Shown: one piece after another, positions 35,115 to 48,017 of the stretch
Position numbering within the stretch: the first letter of the stretch is position 1
How the letters are laid out: every line of letters starts with the position of its first letter
Source of the DNA: Siphonodentalium dalli
Lineage: Eukaryota; Mollusca; Scaphopoda; Gadilida; Siphonodentaliidae
DNA: 64,000 bases
NCBI GenBank assembly: GCA_032622095.1
Contig: CP136067.1
Location: forward strand, 54,785,899 to 54,849,898
Direction of reading: 5' to 3'
Notes under the pieces: model-generated
The model's input: only the letters and a program-made list of their open reading frames with translations
Database searches by the model: none
What the model was told of the DNA's origin: nothing
Made by a program: the position numbers and the translations under genes

Positions 35115-35274
35115 TATCTCTACCCAATTCCATTGAGATATGATGTCCCATGGTGAAGACATTCATGCAGACAAACAAGATATCAACATTTTTATAAAAA
35201 AAAAAGAAATAACCCTGGAATGAAGAATGCAAACAAAGTCAATTAAAACTTCTAAAAGTCCTCATTAATATGGT

Positions 35275-35323
35275 AGTTAGCATTACCAAATTCACCCTCT
35301 GTGGACCTCATTCTGCTTAGGCC
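35275..35323. mobile_element. Right-arm fragment of GAATGAGG MITE
   Basis: GCATTACCAAATTCACCC, then TGTGGACCTCATTCTGCTTA and GGCCTC. The left arm is absent. Confidence 0.6.
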
Positions 35324-35518
35324 TCATCTTCTGGGAAGTATTTATAGTCTCAAATTAACTTAACATTGTTTTTGGTTACTTTTTCCCTTCTGTTCAGTTT
35401 CTATATCCCCCAATTTGCAGAAGATACTAGTAAAATTCATAATTGAGGTGACTATTAAAAGGGGTGAACATCACCAACTTCATCTGGGCAACTTAAATCT
35501 GATTATAGGTCTCCCATA

Positions 35519-35630
35519 GTCATTTGCAGAATGAGGTCCCCAGAGAGCTAATTTGGTGATGCTAGCCCACTGTGCGGGATAGTGTCACTAAGTTCACCCT
35601 CTGGGGACCTCATTCTGCAAATGTCAGACA
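35519..35630. mobile_element. Foldback MITE, GAATGAGGTCCCC family
   Basis: CATTTGCAGAATGAGGTCCC and its inverse GGGACCTCATTCTGCAAATG, with GGTGATGCTAGCCC facing GGATAGTGTCACTAAG. It is a complete single hairpin. Confidence 0.8.
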
Positions 35631-36153
35631 CACTAAATTCAGACTTGATTGATGCCACTATAAGGAAGTCCGCATTACGATTACAAGTGGTCATGATTGA
35701 AAAGACTTACCCAGAGAATAGACAGGAGAAAATGTGCATCTAACACAAGTCCATGTGCCCCAAACTAAGGACGAGGGTCAGACAGGGTTGATTGATGTCG
35801 TGTATCAAGGCACCAAGTTAATTAATAATTGAGACGGCATCTCATGAGGGTCGTGGTCCTGATATTTTTGCGCCCATATACAAACGAGTGATTAGCCTCT
35901 CAAATATTGGCTCACACCTAGTATCAGTTCCACAACACTCATGTGAGCATCATGGGATGGTTGAGGACATACATCATGTTCCAACATACTCGCCAGTGCC
36001 TAATGATCGTACATCTACGCTAATTATTCTAATTGGCAACAGTACGATCGTTATTTGTCCCTATATATTTTTTAATCTGTCAACCTGCATATTCATCAAT
36101 CTCTTCAACTACAGAAACTGATTGAAAAGAGAATATACAATTAGTGAGGAGAT

Positions 36154-37507
36154 ACAATGAAAGTGTCGATGACACTGTAGCTCAACTTGGGGGGAGTCGT
36201 TAAAAATTTTCTGCTGAGCAGTCAATAGAATGATAAAGGAAAGTCAAAAAGTTTCAGTAAATGGATTGTATTGTGCAAATGAAACTAATTTCATTTAAAA
36301 CATTTCTCCACTAAATGTGGGCTGCAGGGTGTGTTGATGGATTCAAATGTGAAATCCAAGATGGCTCCAGGCGCCCATGTTTTTTAACAAATTTCGGAAG
36401 AATTGGACAGCTTCCATCTAGAGGTAACACCAAATGAACATATGAAGTTTGGATGAGGGATGTGGTAGGTTGAGTGTGCCAAAGGATTTTAAGAGTAAAA
36501 CCAAGATCAACGCTGGCAACGAAATTTGAAAAATATCATTGGCTCCCATCTAGAGGTCACCCTGAAGATCCTTATGAAATTTGTTAACGATCAGATGAGG
36601 GATATGGCCTGAAGGTTGTGCTGAAGGATTTAGTCATGCAAAGAGTAAAATCAAAGATGGCCACTGGCAGTCATGTTTTTCAATAAATTTCGGAAAAAAA
36701 TGTTGGCTCCCATCTAGAGGTCACCATGAAGATGCATATAAAGTTTGATGATGATCGAAAGATGGATGTGACCTGTAGGGTGTGCCAAAGGATTAAGTCA
36801 TGTAAAGAGTAAAATCATGATGCTGCTGCTGGCCATGTTTTTAATTGAAAATATTCTATAGCTCTAATCTGTAAGTGATCTTTAATAATCATGCCTGTAA
36901 ATTTCCAAAACATTTCTTAGATATATGCAGGCTGCACGGTGTGCTGATCGATTCAAATATGAAATCAAAGATGGCTGCTGCAGCCATGTTTTTTAAAACA
37001 AATTTCAGAAATAATCGATGGCTTCCATCTAGAGGTCACCCCAAGATCCATATGAAGTTTGGTGCCGAATAAATGAGGAATGTGGTCTGTAGGGTGTGCC
37101 AAAGGATTTAGTCATGCAAAGAGTAAAATTCAGGATGGTTTCATTTGGCCATGTTTTTCATTAAAAAATTGCTAAAATTTGATAGCTCCCATCTAGAGGT
37201 GATCCTAAATATGCCTGTAAATTTTCAAAACATTTCTCCAATAAATGCAGGCTGCAGGGTATGCCAATGGATTCAAATTTGAAATCCAAAATGACTGCTG
37301 GCGGAAATGGTTTTAACGAATTTCGGATAAAATCGATGGCTGCCATCTAGGGGTCACCCCGAAAATCCATATGAAGTTTGGCGATGATCTGATGAGGGAT
37401 GCGCCCTGAATGGTGAGCGAAAGGAAATTGTTGACCGACCGACCGACAGATGACGGACACCAACCCAAGGAAATAGCTCAAACTTGACCAAGTAAAGTTG
37501 AGCTAAC
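36154..37507 (+). mobile_element. Tandem-core element with hairpin ends, diverged units
   Basis: The head GTGTCGATGACACTGTAGCTCAACTT and the 3' hairpin (TAGCTCAAACTTGACC...AAGTAAAGTTGAGCTA) match the element at 15892-18223. The core units differ: GGTGTGCCAAAGGATTTAGT, AGATGGC(C/T)...CATGTTTTT, CTCCCATCTAGAGGTCACC, CATATGAAGTTTGG. So one pair of ends can flank different core repeats. It abuts the next element at 37508. Confidence 0.8.
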
Positions 37508-38188
37508 AGTCTAACACCTAGTGTGGGCATACCTGTAAACCTATGACTCATATACTCAGACAGAAGAACCTAAAGATCAGCATTTTCAGATAAACAAAGA
37601 TGAATATCTATGGAACGAAAAACCTCAACGATTGAGCACACCATTGAATGTCCTCATAGTGGTGAACATCCATACCAAATTTCATTGAGATCCGAGCATT
37701 TACTGTTCAAGTTATGGCCTGAACAGACATCAGACAGACCAAAAAGCCAACATTTCCAGATAAACAAAGATGAATAATTCTAGAATGGAAACTTCGAACA
37801 AAACAATGGAACCCTCTATTGAATGTCCTCATAGTAGTGAACATCCACACCAAATGTAATTGAGATCAGAGCACTACTGTTCAAGTTATGACCTGAAGAG
37901 CCATCGAGCAGACCAATAAGCCAACATTTACAGATAAACATAGATCGATAACCCTAGAATGGAAAACCCAAACAAAATGATTGAAAACTCCATTGAATGT
38001 CCTCATAGTAGAGAACATCAGTACCAAATTACATTGAGATCAGAGTACTGTTATGACATGAACAAACATCGGACGGACACATGCATGGATGGACGGACAG
38101 GTGCAAACAGTATACCCCACCTTTTATAATAAAAAAAAAAAAGAGAAAAAAAGAGAAAAAAAAAGAAAGGAAAAAAAAGGGGTATAAT
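37508..38188 (+). repeat. Tandem-core element, truncated at its 5' end
   Basis: Same family as 21289-22517: GATGAATAATTCTAGAATGG, GAACATCCATACCAAATTTC, GTTATGACCTGAA, a GGAC-type run and GCAAACAGTATACCCC, with an A-rich tail to GGGGTATAAT. It starts at ACACCTAGTGTGGGCATACC, so the head is missing. Confidence 0.75.
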
Positions 38189-38255
38189 GAGGAGATATAT
38201 AGCAAGAAGTTAAACCAGAGGTGCAGTTTTTATGGTGGGGAAAGACTAGAATGTA

Positions 38256-38444
38256 CAGTAATGCCCTAAATAATCGACACCTTAACCACAGAAGAATTAT
38301 GGGTAATTTTTCAGGATTTAGTCGGAAATACGGCTCTCAGTGAGCTTTCCGTTGAATGGCAACAAGCCATATTTCAGACTAAATCCTAAAAAATTACCAA
38401 TAATTCTGCTGCAGTTAAGGAGTCGATTATTTAGGGCATTACGG
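38256..38444. mobile_element. Foldback MITE, CAGTAATGCCC family
   Basis: CAGTAATGCCCTAAATAATC and GATTATTTAGGGCATTACGG, both flanked by TA, with a full core palindrome. A complete copy. Confidence 0.85.
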
Positions 38445-39102
38445 TAACTTACATTGGGAAATCACTTCGTGCACATAGAAACCACCAACCTCCTGTAAGC
38501 AAGTGACAAACTTGACCAGATGCACAAATTAATTGACCTCTTTGCCTGGATCACCTTGCCGACTCCTCTGGCTGTCATGAGGTGTTAAAGGGTTAAGTGG
38601 GTGTAGAATAAAATACAACTACAACCTGACTGACCAGACACACTGCAAGGGATAGTGTCAAGAATCTAGAAATAATTCCCCACAAACCTTCATTGATTGT
38701 GACGGCTAGTCTGGCCTTAGCTTGGAGCAGGATATTACAGTCTGTGTGATCTTTATGGCTTTCCGGGGACCTTTGCTCAACTAGTGCGGCGGTATATTAA
38801 TATCATTATGCCGCAACAGTATCATCATGACCCCAGCGTCCATAAAAGAGATGTCGAGTTCCCATAAACAAGTTCCCATAAACGAAATGTGTGTATTGTG
38901 CTGTAATGTGCTTATAATGACCTATATCATCTTGATATTCCCCTGGAAAACCATTTCCAAGAAAATACGACATTCAGACAGCTAGGGTTGCACAGGCCAG
39001 ACACGTAAGCAGCTTTAATGAGCTGGAGCCGAGATGGTTTATTTCAACATTGATAGCCTTGGCCAATTTTCGCAAAATTTCGGTTTTCACTTAACAGAGG
39101 TA

Positions 39103-39300
39103 CAGTAATGCCCTAAATAATCGACTCTTTAACCACAGCAGAATTATGGGTAATTTTTCAGGATTTAGTCGGAAATATGGCTTGTTGCCATTTATTGGAA
39201 AGCTCTCCCTTCTGATGTGAAATCAAAGATGGCTGCTGTTTTAAATGATATTCAGAAAAGTTCAATAGCTCCCATCTAGACAGTGACAACCAGATGACAG
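39103..39300. mobile_element. Left half of CAGTAATGCCC MITE fused to tandem-core fragment
   Basis: The left arm runs from TA/CAGTAATGCCC to TTATTGGAAAGCTCTCC (39209). GATGTGAAATCAAAGATGGC and TCCCATCTAGA, from the 36154-type core, follow. The right arm was lost at this junction. Confidence 0.65.
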
Positions 39301-41640
39301 ATATGTCCAAAACCATTTGAACCCTGGCTCCCCACAATGATCAACACCATGACTCCCAGTGTTATTTTTAATTTATTGTAGACTGTTTTGGCACAATGTG
39401 TTGGCTATGTTTAAATGTTGTCACAGGTTTGAAACTTTACATGCATGTTCCCCATGGACCACTGAGTATTTTAAGATCGGGATACATTGCCTGGCAACAG
39501 TTGCTATGCAACTACCCGAAATTGAAAGTAAAATTCAACTATAGCTTTTATCGATGTATTTCAGCCCTAGGAAAGGCGTTTTCATGCAGCCAATGCCCCA
39601 TTGTGAAATTTGATATATATCTGGTCAGATGAGTTAATCTAAAATTTTGTTTAAGAGTAGCATCGATTGCTAAGCAAGTACCCCAAATGATCCAATAACA
39701 CCAATGCCCTGAGCATTTAATTGTATTATGCTCAATTTTAGACATTTTCATAGGCGCATATTAGATTTTTCCGAAATCACTTGACGACCGTTTCGGTTGG
39801 TCTCGTCGACAATCAACTGCTAAAGTGCATCATCCCAAAATAAATTTAAGTAATCAACCTTGGGGTGTACTGTCCACACTTATTGAAGTTGGTACATTCT
39901 TTGGTCCATGCTTCTCTATCGGTGTAAAGGTACGTTCAACAACCGAATTTGTGTCCCTTTTCCAGGTATGGACATTATGATCACCGTGACTAATTGCATG
40001 TATGAAGCCATGACCCCTGCCATGCCCCTACCTCGACATAAGCTCCACCCATTTCCATAATGCGTCAACTGCCCCATTCATTGACCTTGTGTCGTGGTAT
40101 TGGCACTTGAAACTGTTGGGGAGACTGATGGGGAGACTGATGTCTGAATCGCTCCCAGTGTCACTGTGCTTTCTTTCTTCCATTCTAACTCACAACTGTC
40201 GTAGTCATCATCCTCTAAATCTTACGCATCCGATTCCAAAATTTGCCAGACCATCTCCTCTACCGAAAAGATTTAGGCTTCATAATTAATGATGTTGTGT
40301 GCTTAAACGCAATAGCAACAAGACACAAACAAAAACATAATTTTTGGAGAATCAATCGACTGCGACAATGTTTGTAAACAATACACACGTGGCAGTCGGT
40401 ATACTGGCCAGTTCAGCGGCTGGTATGAGGTATTTGGAGGTTCACGCTGCGGCCGCTTTTACGGCCGCTCGGGTTCAAAGGGTTAAAGATTTAGTCAGCA
40501 GCCATTTTTTTTCATCGAAAATCGTAGATATTGAATATCCGGCAAAAGTATTTTGACATGGTCTTCTGGAAGCTATACTATGTACATGGCAAGGGTTGAT
40601 GAGTCGACAAAAAGTCAATTCCCAATATTGAAAACCCAACAATAAAACATGGGTTTTCATTGACAGTAAATCTTAACAGAATTCCCTGGAGAATTTAGCG
40701 GACTCATTCCTGAACACATTTCGTGTTTACCGGAGGCGTATTGGGTTGATTTGCAGGATAAACAAGAATGTTGTGATGACACTTGGCGGGGATCCCGTAA
40801 TCAATAGATTTGAAATCGTCATTATCAAAGTGCTTTCATTTCGTCGGTAACATGTTACTTTGGAGGGATTCCTCGTTATTGCACCAAGTAACACATGAAA
40901 ACTTCCATCGGCAAACTTCCAATTAATACTGAAACTAACAGTTTTTTGCACTCAATAACCCCAATTTCGCTGTTGAAGGGATTCACGCCTCAGAATTCCT
41001 TATGGCCTGTGGTGGTTTGATACCTAGTAATACCGCTTTGGTCACATTCTTTCCTGGTTCCAGAGAAGTAAATACCGGTAGGTACACAAGGATGTGAATT
41101 AATTTCAAACTGATTTCACTTCTTGAAATATTGAGTTTCCCTCAAATTAATATCGGTAAAATGGTGTGCATTTTCTCATCCGATCTGGATATTCTTCATT
41201 CAGAGAAAACAGATCAGTAGTTAATATAAATTGAAAAGGCGTAATTATCATTATTAGAAATGAACTATGCCTTCCAAACATGGGTGTATTGCAATAAATA
41301 TATCTCTCTCTATCTATATTCGATTCAAGAATCGATTTGATTTGCAAATTTCAACCCAATTTTGATTCGAGATTTGATTTGACTGTAATCTCCCGATTCT
41401 CTGGGACCTATCAATAGCAGGTTTGATCAGAATGCGGAGTCATTTTAAATCCAAATTGACCTATTTTCTCTGTTGGGTAGCAGCCGGGAGCGCCCTTACA
41501 AATATCTATCATAATCGGGGATAATATATCTGATAAATATAAAGGTTAGGAAAATTATGCGGAAACATTCTCTAAATGTCATCAAGACATGACTGAAATT
41601 GTGAATATAATGAAATATAAAGAGCTGTTTCTGTGTAATT
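39301..41640. other. No gene or repeat recognised
   Basis: Includes a small GC-rich patch (GCGGCCGC, near 40450) inside a 70-codon open frame (40344-40556) without recognisable content. Nothing else is supported. Confidence 0.35.
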
Positions 41641-41641
41641 A

Positions 41642-41818
41642 CAGTAATGTCCTAAATAGTTGACCCCTAAACCACAGCAGAATTATGGGAAATTTTTCAG
41701 GATTTAGTCGGAAATATGGCCTGCTGATGAATGGCAAGAAGCCATATTTCAAACTAAATCCTGAAAAATTTAATATAATTCTGCTGTGGTTAAAGGGTCA
41801 TTTACTTCGGCATTACTG
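41642..41818. mobile_element. Foldback MITE, CAGTAATGCCC family, diverged
   Basis: CAGTAATGTCCTAAATAGTT and CATTTACTTCGGCATTACTG, flanked by TA. The core is shortened and mutated. Confidence 0.8.
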
Positions 41819-42552
41819 TAGCTAGGAAGAAATCACTTCCAAGGGAAATGTGCTACCACTCAACAGTTTGTGAGAACACTCACCAAGGCGCTGAAAATAT
41901 TACCAACTTGTACCAAATTTCATTATGCAATAAAATCACACTTCATTAAAATATCATCGAAACAAACAAATTCTCAAGTTTACTAATTTCTTGGGACTTG
42001 TCTCCTAGGTTTAATGAGCGCTACCCCAATCCACTGATAAAGAATATGAAATCTTTTGAGTTTATGGCCCTGTCTGAAGAGGTTCTAAACTAGGCGTTAT
42101 TAATTATGATGTACAAACAACTTTCCCTTGATCTACATAGGTCACATCAAAAGCATCCCCCCCATCAATGCAATCGTTTTCAAATCTGTTGCAACAAGGA
42201 AATTGAGCCTGCTAAAATTGGCATCACTCAAGGATAGCTTCGATGTGGAACATAAAAGTCAACTGATGACTCTATCTGGTTCCTGTGATTATTTCGCTCT
42301 ACAGGATTACGATCATCCACATATAAACAGAGGTAAGGATTAATGTATAATATTAAAAAATAATTGTGGGTGTGGTCCACAAATTTTTTTTCTATAGTCT
42401 AAAAAGTAGTTCAAAACAGAAATATAGGCTATTTGCCAATGTGAGTACAGTTGGCTCTCTTTGCTGAGCTGCCAAACAATTCATTATCCCTGATACAGCA
42501 GCAAAGAGCATTTTTCAGACGCCATGTAGAATTCAGGGTTCGTATCCAAGCA

Positions 42553-42652
42553 AATAACAAGTGTACCGCCCACAGTATCCCCCACCAAGGTGGCTTTCCA
42601 TGGAGATTTATTAATTTTATGATGTGGCTTAATTCAAAAGATGTCTTTAAAT
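42553..42652 (+). repeat. Short dispersed repeat, copy 2
   Basis: AGTATCCCCCACCAAGGTGG, GGAGATTTATTAATTTT and GTGGCTTAATTC match 15225-15320. Confidence 0.5.
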
Positions 42653-42759
42653 AATTTGGCCTGTGATAAATAAATCAAACATGCATGAATTATCAAGCCG
42701 GATAAACCAAAAATATGAAAAATTGACAAAACTAAGGTCGATAGCTGAGACAAATTGAA

Positions 42760-43288
42760 AATGCAAACAATGCCATTTGGCATTCCTTTAAAAGCATTCA
42801 TAATGGCAAACATCCATACCAAATTTCATACAGATCTGACAACCCATCGCTGGGATATCTGCTTGAGCAGACAAAAAGAAATTATTTCCAGATAAACAAA
42901 GGATAACTCTATTTGCCACTATTTGCTGCTGGCCCCCATGTTTAAATTTTTTTTTTTTATCCAATAAAGAGACCACCCCAATGATCCATATGAAGTTTGG
43001 TGATGATTGGATGAGGGATGTGGCCAGTAGGTTGTCCCGAAGAATTTTAATAGTCCCATTTACATTATAAGGGTTGTAACTCTGGTAAAAAAAATGGATG
43101 AAACCTGCTGTTTGTAAATACTCTTTTCGCCTTGTTGCTTCATCAACATACCAAAGATCATTAAAATCTGACTGACGATGACAAAGATATAGATCTTCAG
43201 ATGGATGGACCCATGTACAGACTCACGGACGGACGGAGCACATTTCTATATCCCTCGCCAGACTGCGTTTGAGGGGGGATAATAAAAT
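42760..43288 (+). repeat. Mosaic of tandem-core fragments
   Basis: CAAACATCCATACCAAATTT and TTCCAGATAAACAAAGGATA (9203 family) are followed by a 36154-type piece (GATCCATATGAAGTTTGGTG). Last comes an element end with AACTCTGGTAAAA, GGACGGACGGAG, CTATATCCCTCGCCAGA and GGGGGGATAATA. Several elements seem to have inserted side by side. Confidence 0.6.
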
Positions 43289-43502
43289 TCCCTGATTTTA
43301 GACACATACTACAGTTGGAAACTCTATCAAGTAATCATAAAATGAAGACATATTTAAAGCAGTGGAGTGATTTCTCAGTGAAAACAACCATCAGTACAGT
43401 CTTCACCAAATACTGACATGATGTGGCTAAAATGATAAATCACAAAAAAGTGATCAGGTAGACGAGGAATGAGTGTCCTATTCCAGCATAATTTACTAAG
43501 CT

Positions 43503-43713
43503 AGAGTAATGCCCAAAATAATCAACTCCTTAACCACAGCAGAATTATGGGTAACTTTTCAGGATTTAGTCGGAAATATGGCTTGTCATTTATTGGAAAG
43601 CTCTCGCGGACAGCTTTCCGATGAATGGCAACAAGCCATACTTCCGACTAAATCCTGAAAAGTTACCAATAATTCTGCTGTGGTTAAGGAGTCATTTATT
43701 TAGGGCATTACTA
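43503..43713. mobile_element. Foldback MITE, CAGTAATGCCC family
   Basis: AGAGTAATGCCCAAAATAATC and TTATTTAGGGCATTACTATA bound a nearly complete core with GGAAAGCTCTC facing GACAGCTTTCC. Confidence 0.85.
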
Positions 43714-43767
43714 TAGCATAACAAATGAAACATGGTCCACTAGAAAGCATCAACTGACAAACTTTAC

Positions 43768-44022
43768 CTTTTCTTTACTAAAATGGAATTTTCCCTACTC
43801 AGTTATAAAACTTTACAGGAATGGTCTTATTATTATTAATCTGGAGGGGTTTTCAGGAAAAATAAGCAGACAAACAAATAATGCAAGTACAGAAGGATTC
43901 CTATTCATTGGAGGGAAATATATGTTCAGATAATATGTTCAACATGGTCGTTTGTTCAACTAATTATCTGAACATCTCCTAAGGGTTAACTACTCGTCAA
44001 TGAGTATTTAGTAAAGAAAGGG
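43768..44022. mobile_element. Foldback element, GTTCAGATAATA family
   Basis: TATGTTCAGATAATATGTTC faces AACTAATTATCTGAACATCT. Flanks include CTTTTCTTTACTAAAATGG, GGAATGGTCTTATTATTATT, CAGAAGGATTCCTATTCATT and GTAAAGAAAGGGGTTAA. Confidence 0.7.
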
Positions 44023-44857
44023 GTTAAAAAAGTATTGTGACCGTGTCATAGCGGAGAATTCCTAAATTACTGTAAAGCTGGCTTCGGTACAATAAGTTCA
44101 ATGCCTATAGATCAGGACACGACAAAACACACTAATGGCATCAAGTAATCATGAAATAATTGTTGGAGTGTACAATGTGCCGTGAAGCTAACAGAGTACA
44201 CCATGGTGCAATTGCTGCTCCCCACGGAGAACAAAGACCCCGCTTATCACACCAGGGGCACTGGCAATGCAATCAACAATACTACGACCAGGGTGTGAAT
44301 AGCAATGTTCAATATTTAATGATCTGACATAAAACACGAAAGAGAAGTCTATCTTAAAAATCAGGAGACCAAATCGGATTTGCTTACCAAAACATAAAAA
44401 TAAACTCAAACAGGTTGAGTAAGGAACTGCGCAGACTCCCATTAGTTGCACCAGAACATATAAAGGCTTTAAATTATTTGAACTATCTGATTTACCTTTG
44501 TACTTTATATCAAGTTTTTGAGTGTATAAGGCAATTGAACTTGTGTTTGAGGTTTAAATTCCTCCAGTTCGACCATTGTCAACAGATGCCAGTTGAAAGC
44601 GAGGTTTAATTTCTTGGATTTTGGTAATTTGTGCTCATTTAAAATTCCCTCAATCACTGTGATGTAACATTCATGTTCAGCACGGCCGGAATTTTAGACT
44701 GGACTTTAATGGAATGTATGAGGACCATATCAACCTGACAGAATAAAAGATTTCTTGCAGAAGTTCTCAACACAGAAAACAGGAGCTAATTCAAAAAGAT
44801 AACTGGTGGATATATGTATACACAGAGACTCAATAAATATTAAAATTAAAGCTTATA

Positions 44858-45008
44858 CAGTAATTCCCTAAATAATCGACTCCTTAACCACAGCAGAATT
44901 ATGGGTAACTTTTCAGGATTTAGTCGGAAATATGGCTTGTTGCCATTCATCGGAAAGCTCTCACAATGAGAGCTGTGGTTAAAGAGTTGATTATTTAGGG
45001 CATTACTG
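44858..45008. mobile_element. CAGTAATGCCC MITE, right core deleted
   Basis: The full left arm, CAGTAATTCCCTAAATAATC to CGGAAAGCTCTCAC, runs straight into GAGAGCTGTGGTTAAAGAG and GGGCATTACTG, then TA. The inner right arm is missing. Confidence 0.8.
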
Positions 45009-45715
45009 TACATAGATATGCATTCAGTTTTCAGTAGTACAACAAAGACAACAGATGCTAAATAATCAAAATCTCATTAACTATCAACATTTGGATAATA
45101 CTTGACTGCCAGACAGCTTCAATCTAGTAACTATTCCATGGTTGAAATACGTTGACTGAGAATAAAACATTGATTTCAACAGAGTGTTGACCTTCTAAGA
45201 TAGAGATAAGACATAAAAACTTCACACAGATAACATACTTTCCAAGAGTTCAAAATGTATTATATTCAATGCATAACTGGGTCTGGATTACTAAACTACT
45301 AAAGATAAATATTAAACTAGTGTGTAACATTCACAGAAATTTGCATAGAAGTAATCGGAGATTTGAGCACTCTTCATTGTGGATATATCACTGGTCTGTT
45401 GAAAAATATTTCTGACGTAATATAAATGCATCGACACCAACCGTTCACAGAAAGCGCCAAAGCTATTCAACCGGAATCAGCAAGAAAACATGTAGCAAGC
45501 AATATATCAGGGATAGAAACCTTCCCAATACAACTTCCATAAATTAATTTTTCTGCTTGAATATAAAATATCAACTTCTATAATGATAGTCTAGAACTAA
45601 AATTGACACTTCAAAGTCTTGGCATCTACTCAATTTTAAAATCACCATTCTCCTGAAATTGGAATCTGGAAATGTGAAGACCAGACAGGATTATATCTAT
45701 TACTTGCGGCATTTA

Positions 45716-45879
45716 CAGTAATGCCCTAAATAATCGACTCCTTAACCACAGCAGAATTATGGGTAACTTTTCAGTGAGAGCTTTCCGATGAATGGCAACA
45801 AGCCATATTTCCAACTAAACCTGAAAAATTACCCTTAATTCTGCTGTGGTTAAGGAGTCGATTATTTAGGGCATTACTG
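45716..45879. mobile_element. CAGTAATGCCC MITE, left core deleted
   Basis: CAGTAATGCCCTAAATAATC through TAACTTTTCAG, then directly GAGAGCTTTCCGATG and the full right arm to GGGCATTACTG, then TA. It is the mirror image of the deletion at 44858-45008. Confidence 0.8.
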
Positions 45880-46539
45880 TATGTGGGGTTACCTCAAACA
45901 AACACTAATTACCAGATCATAACGAGCAATTAGTGCAAATAGTCTGATGCAATTAAAGATACTTATTACCCCAAGTTGAGGGAATATTTATATGAGATTC
46001 TCAATGATTTGTTTCCCTTTGAGCGGTACAATGCTATTTCTGTTTTTGAAATAGAGTGCGACAACTGTTTTGGAGGATTGTATCAACTTGGTTAAATCTT
46101 GTAACTCACAAGGAATTTAAATTCATGGTCCATTTTATGCAAACTTCAAGAAGGTACCCTGCATCCTCAGCATGGACTGAAAGACAGCTGCTAAATTTGG
46201 GGTTGTGTCTGCTGTCACCTGTATGAAGATGCATGTATAAAGACACTAATCAGTGACAAAATAGTTTGTTAACCTGGAGAAACAATTACATCAGAAAAAC
46301 AGCGCAGAACAAGAAACTGATAACATGGGAAGTTTTTTATCAACAATTTTACCTTCAGAAACAATACTACATATGTATTGAAGACTTGAAAATTCGAATC
46401 AGCTTTAATGACAGAGCGAGAACTGAAATTTTAGGTTTTGGAATGCACACAAATCGAGTCGCTCTCTGGTTTTGGGGTTCTGATAAGGTAAGAACTGATT
46501 AGTACTTATTGTTTATATCATTTTTCACACCACTTAAAG

Positions 46540-46925
46540 ACATGTTATGCACTTGTTCGGGTGCGTGAAACTGATCAGTTAGTATCCAGGCGCTTATGCC
46601 AACTGGAGGAATGTAGCATTCTACTAACATTGCTGAACATCTGAAGCAAATCGACTGTACCACTCCATAGAAAACATCGTCTGAACTACGTTCAATTGTA
46701 AATATTTACCACTCGATTCGGGACGCATCTATTGGCGACAAACTAACGAAAACAGATTCGTCATCGAGAGTCAATTCATATAATTAATATATAAGAATGA
46801 CAGTGTGTGATGTCAATTTGGATATAATATTTGTAAAAATTACTACTTTGAACAAGATTATTCTCCATTTATATTTGATCACCCTACAGGAGTCTTTCAC
46901 ATCACTTCATATGCACTTGAACCTC
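46540..46925 (+). repeat. Dispersed repeat, copy 1
   Basis: CACTTGTTCGGGTGCGTGAA, GCGCTTATGCCAACTGG, GATTATTCTCCATTTATATT and TCTTTCACATCACTT recur in the same order at 60125-60315. Class unknown. Confidence 0.5.
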
Positions 46926-46965
46926 AACCAACAATGGAACATCCAAATAAAATGTTTACCAATAC

Positions 46966-46999
46966 AGTAATGTCCTGGGGGGGGGGGGGGGGGGGGGGG
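46966..46999 (+). repeat. MITE end fused to a poly-G run of 23
   Basis: CAGTAATGTCCT, the terminus of the CAGTAATGCCC family, runs directly into 23 G (46977-46999). The rest of the element is absent. Confidence 0.7.
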
Positions 47000-47905
47000 T
47001 TGTATGTAATTAAAACATGAATTGGGACTGTCCCAATGAGACTATATAAAGGATACCCACCACAGTGTAATTGGGCTACATTATTATTAACAAGTTATTG
47101 CATCCGATAGCATTTGTGTATGCGATGGATGGAAAGTATTAATATTTTCCAAACCAATCAACCAATAGATACCAAAAACTATACAATGAGGGGTGTGTGA
47201 TCATAAATATCATAATATGAACAAGAATGTAGAAAAAATATATATGTATATGGGTATGGGTATGGGTACACATAAAAAAGAACTACAACTCTGTTCAAAC
47301 GATTCTGACTATTTCACAATTGAAAATTCAGGTTCTCATGATGGTACATGTAAATATCTTGGTCTTAGTACAATACCGACTCAATTTCATCAGTGAACTT
47401 GAGTCAGTCCTAAGACTCCCACATACACACAAGTTTTGATCACCTAATTAGACTTCGTGAGCTTCCAGAAATGAAGTCAACCAAAGAAAGCTATTTTTCT
47501 GAAGAATCAGCACATATATTATGAAGTGATGCACGCTATTTGAGAAGTCGTTTCCAGTCGCTAATGAATTAGAGTTCTTGCCTTGTGTTTTAACTGGCGT
47601 GATGCAATTATCTGCACTGAAAGAAGTCCACACTGCGGGGGATACAAATGAAGCTTCAGGAACATAACTAATTTATAAGATGACCATTAATGCCATTTCC
47701 AGTTGATCAAAAATTACAGCTAATCTGAATATAATAACTAATTACAGAATTCCTCTTTGAAACAGTCTCCACACGTATTTTTCCCCTGGGTTTCTTTAAT
47801 TCCTTTAGTGCCAGGGATGTCCAGATCAGCCATAAAATAATGTGTTACATTATAAGGCCATAATTTCAGTTCAAACATAGGCCAGCCAAGTCTGAGTTTA
47901 GTGTG

Positions 47906-48017
47906 CCTGTCATTTGCAGAATGAGGTCCCCAGAGGGTGAATTTAGTGATGCTATCGTGCATAGCAGGCTAGCATAATAAAATTCACAGTCTGGGGGACC
48001 TCATTCTGCATGGCCTC
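47906..48017. mobile_element. Foldback MITE, GAATGAGGTCCCC family
   Basis: TCATTTGCAGAATGAGGTCC and GGGGACCTCATTCTGCATGG, with GAATTTAGTGATGCTA facing TAGCATAATAAAATTC. A complete hairpin. Confidence 0.8.

Noticed and set aside
40344-40556. 70-codon frame with a GC-rich, Ala-rich stretch
   Set aside because: The composition comes from a short GCGGCCGC-containing palindrome; no homologous family or exon context.
44415-44609. Possible missing SNRNP70 exon next to TTTACC
   Set aside because: The minus-strand reading before GTAAAT meets stops in every frame that would fit and lacks RRM text.
46266-46502. 78-codon plus-strand frame ending next to a GTAAGA donor-like site
   Set aside because: One donor-like hexamer is weak evidence, and no acceptor, family resemblance or partner exon was found.
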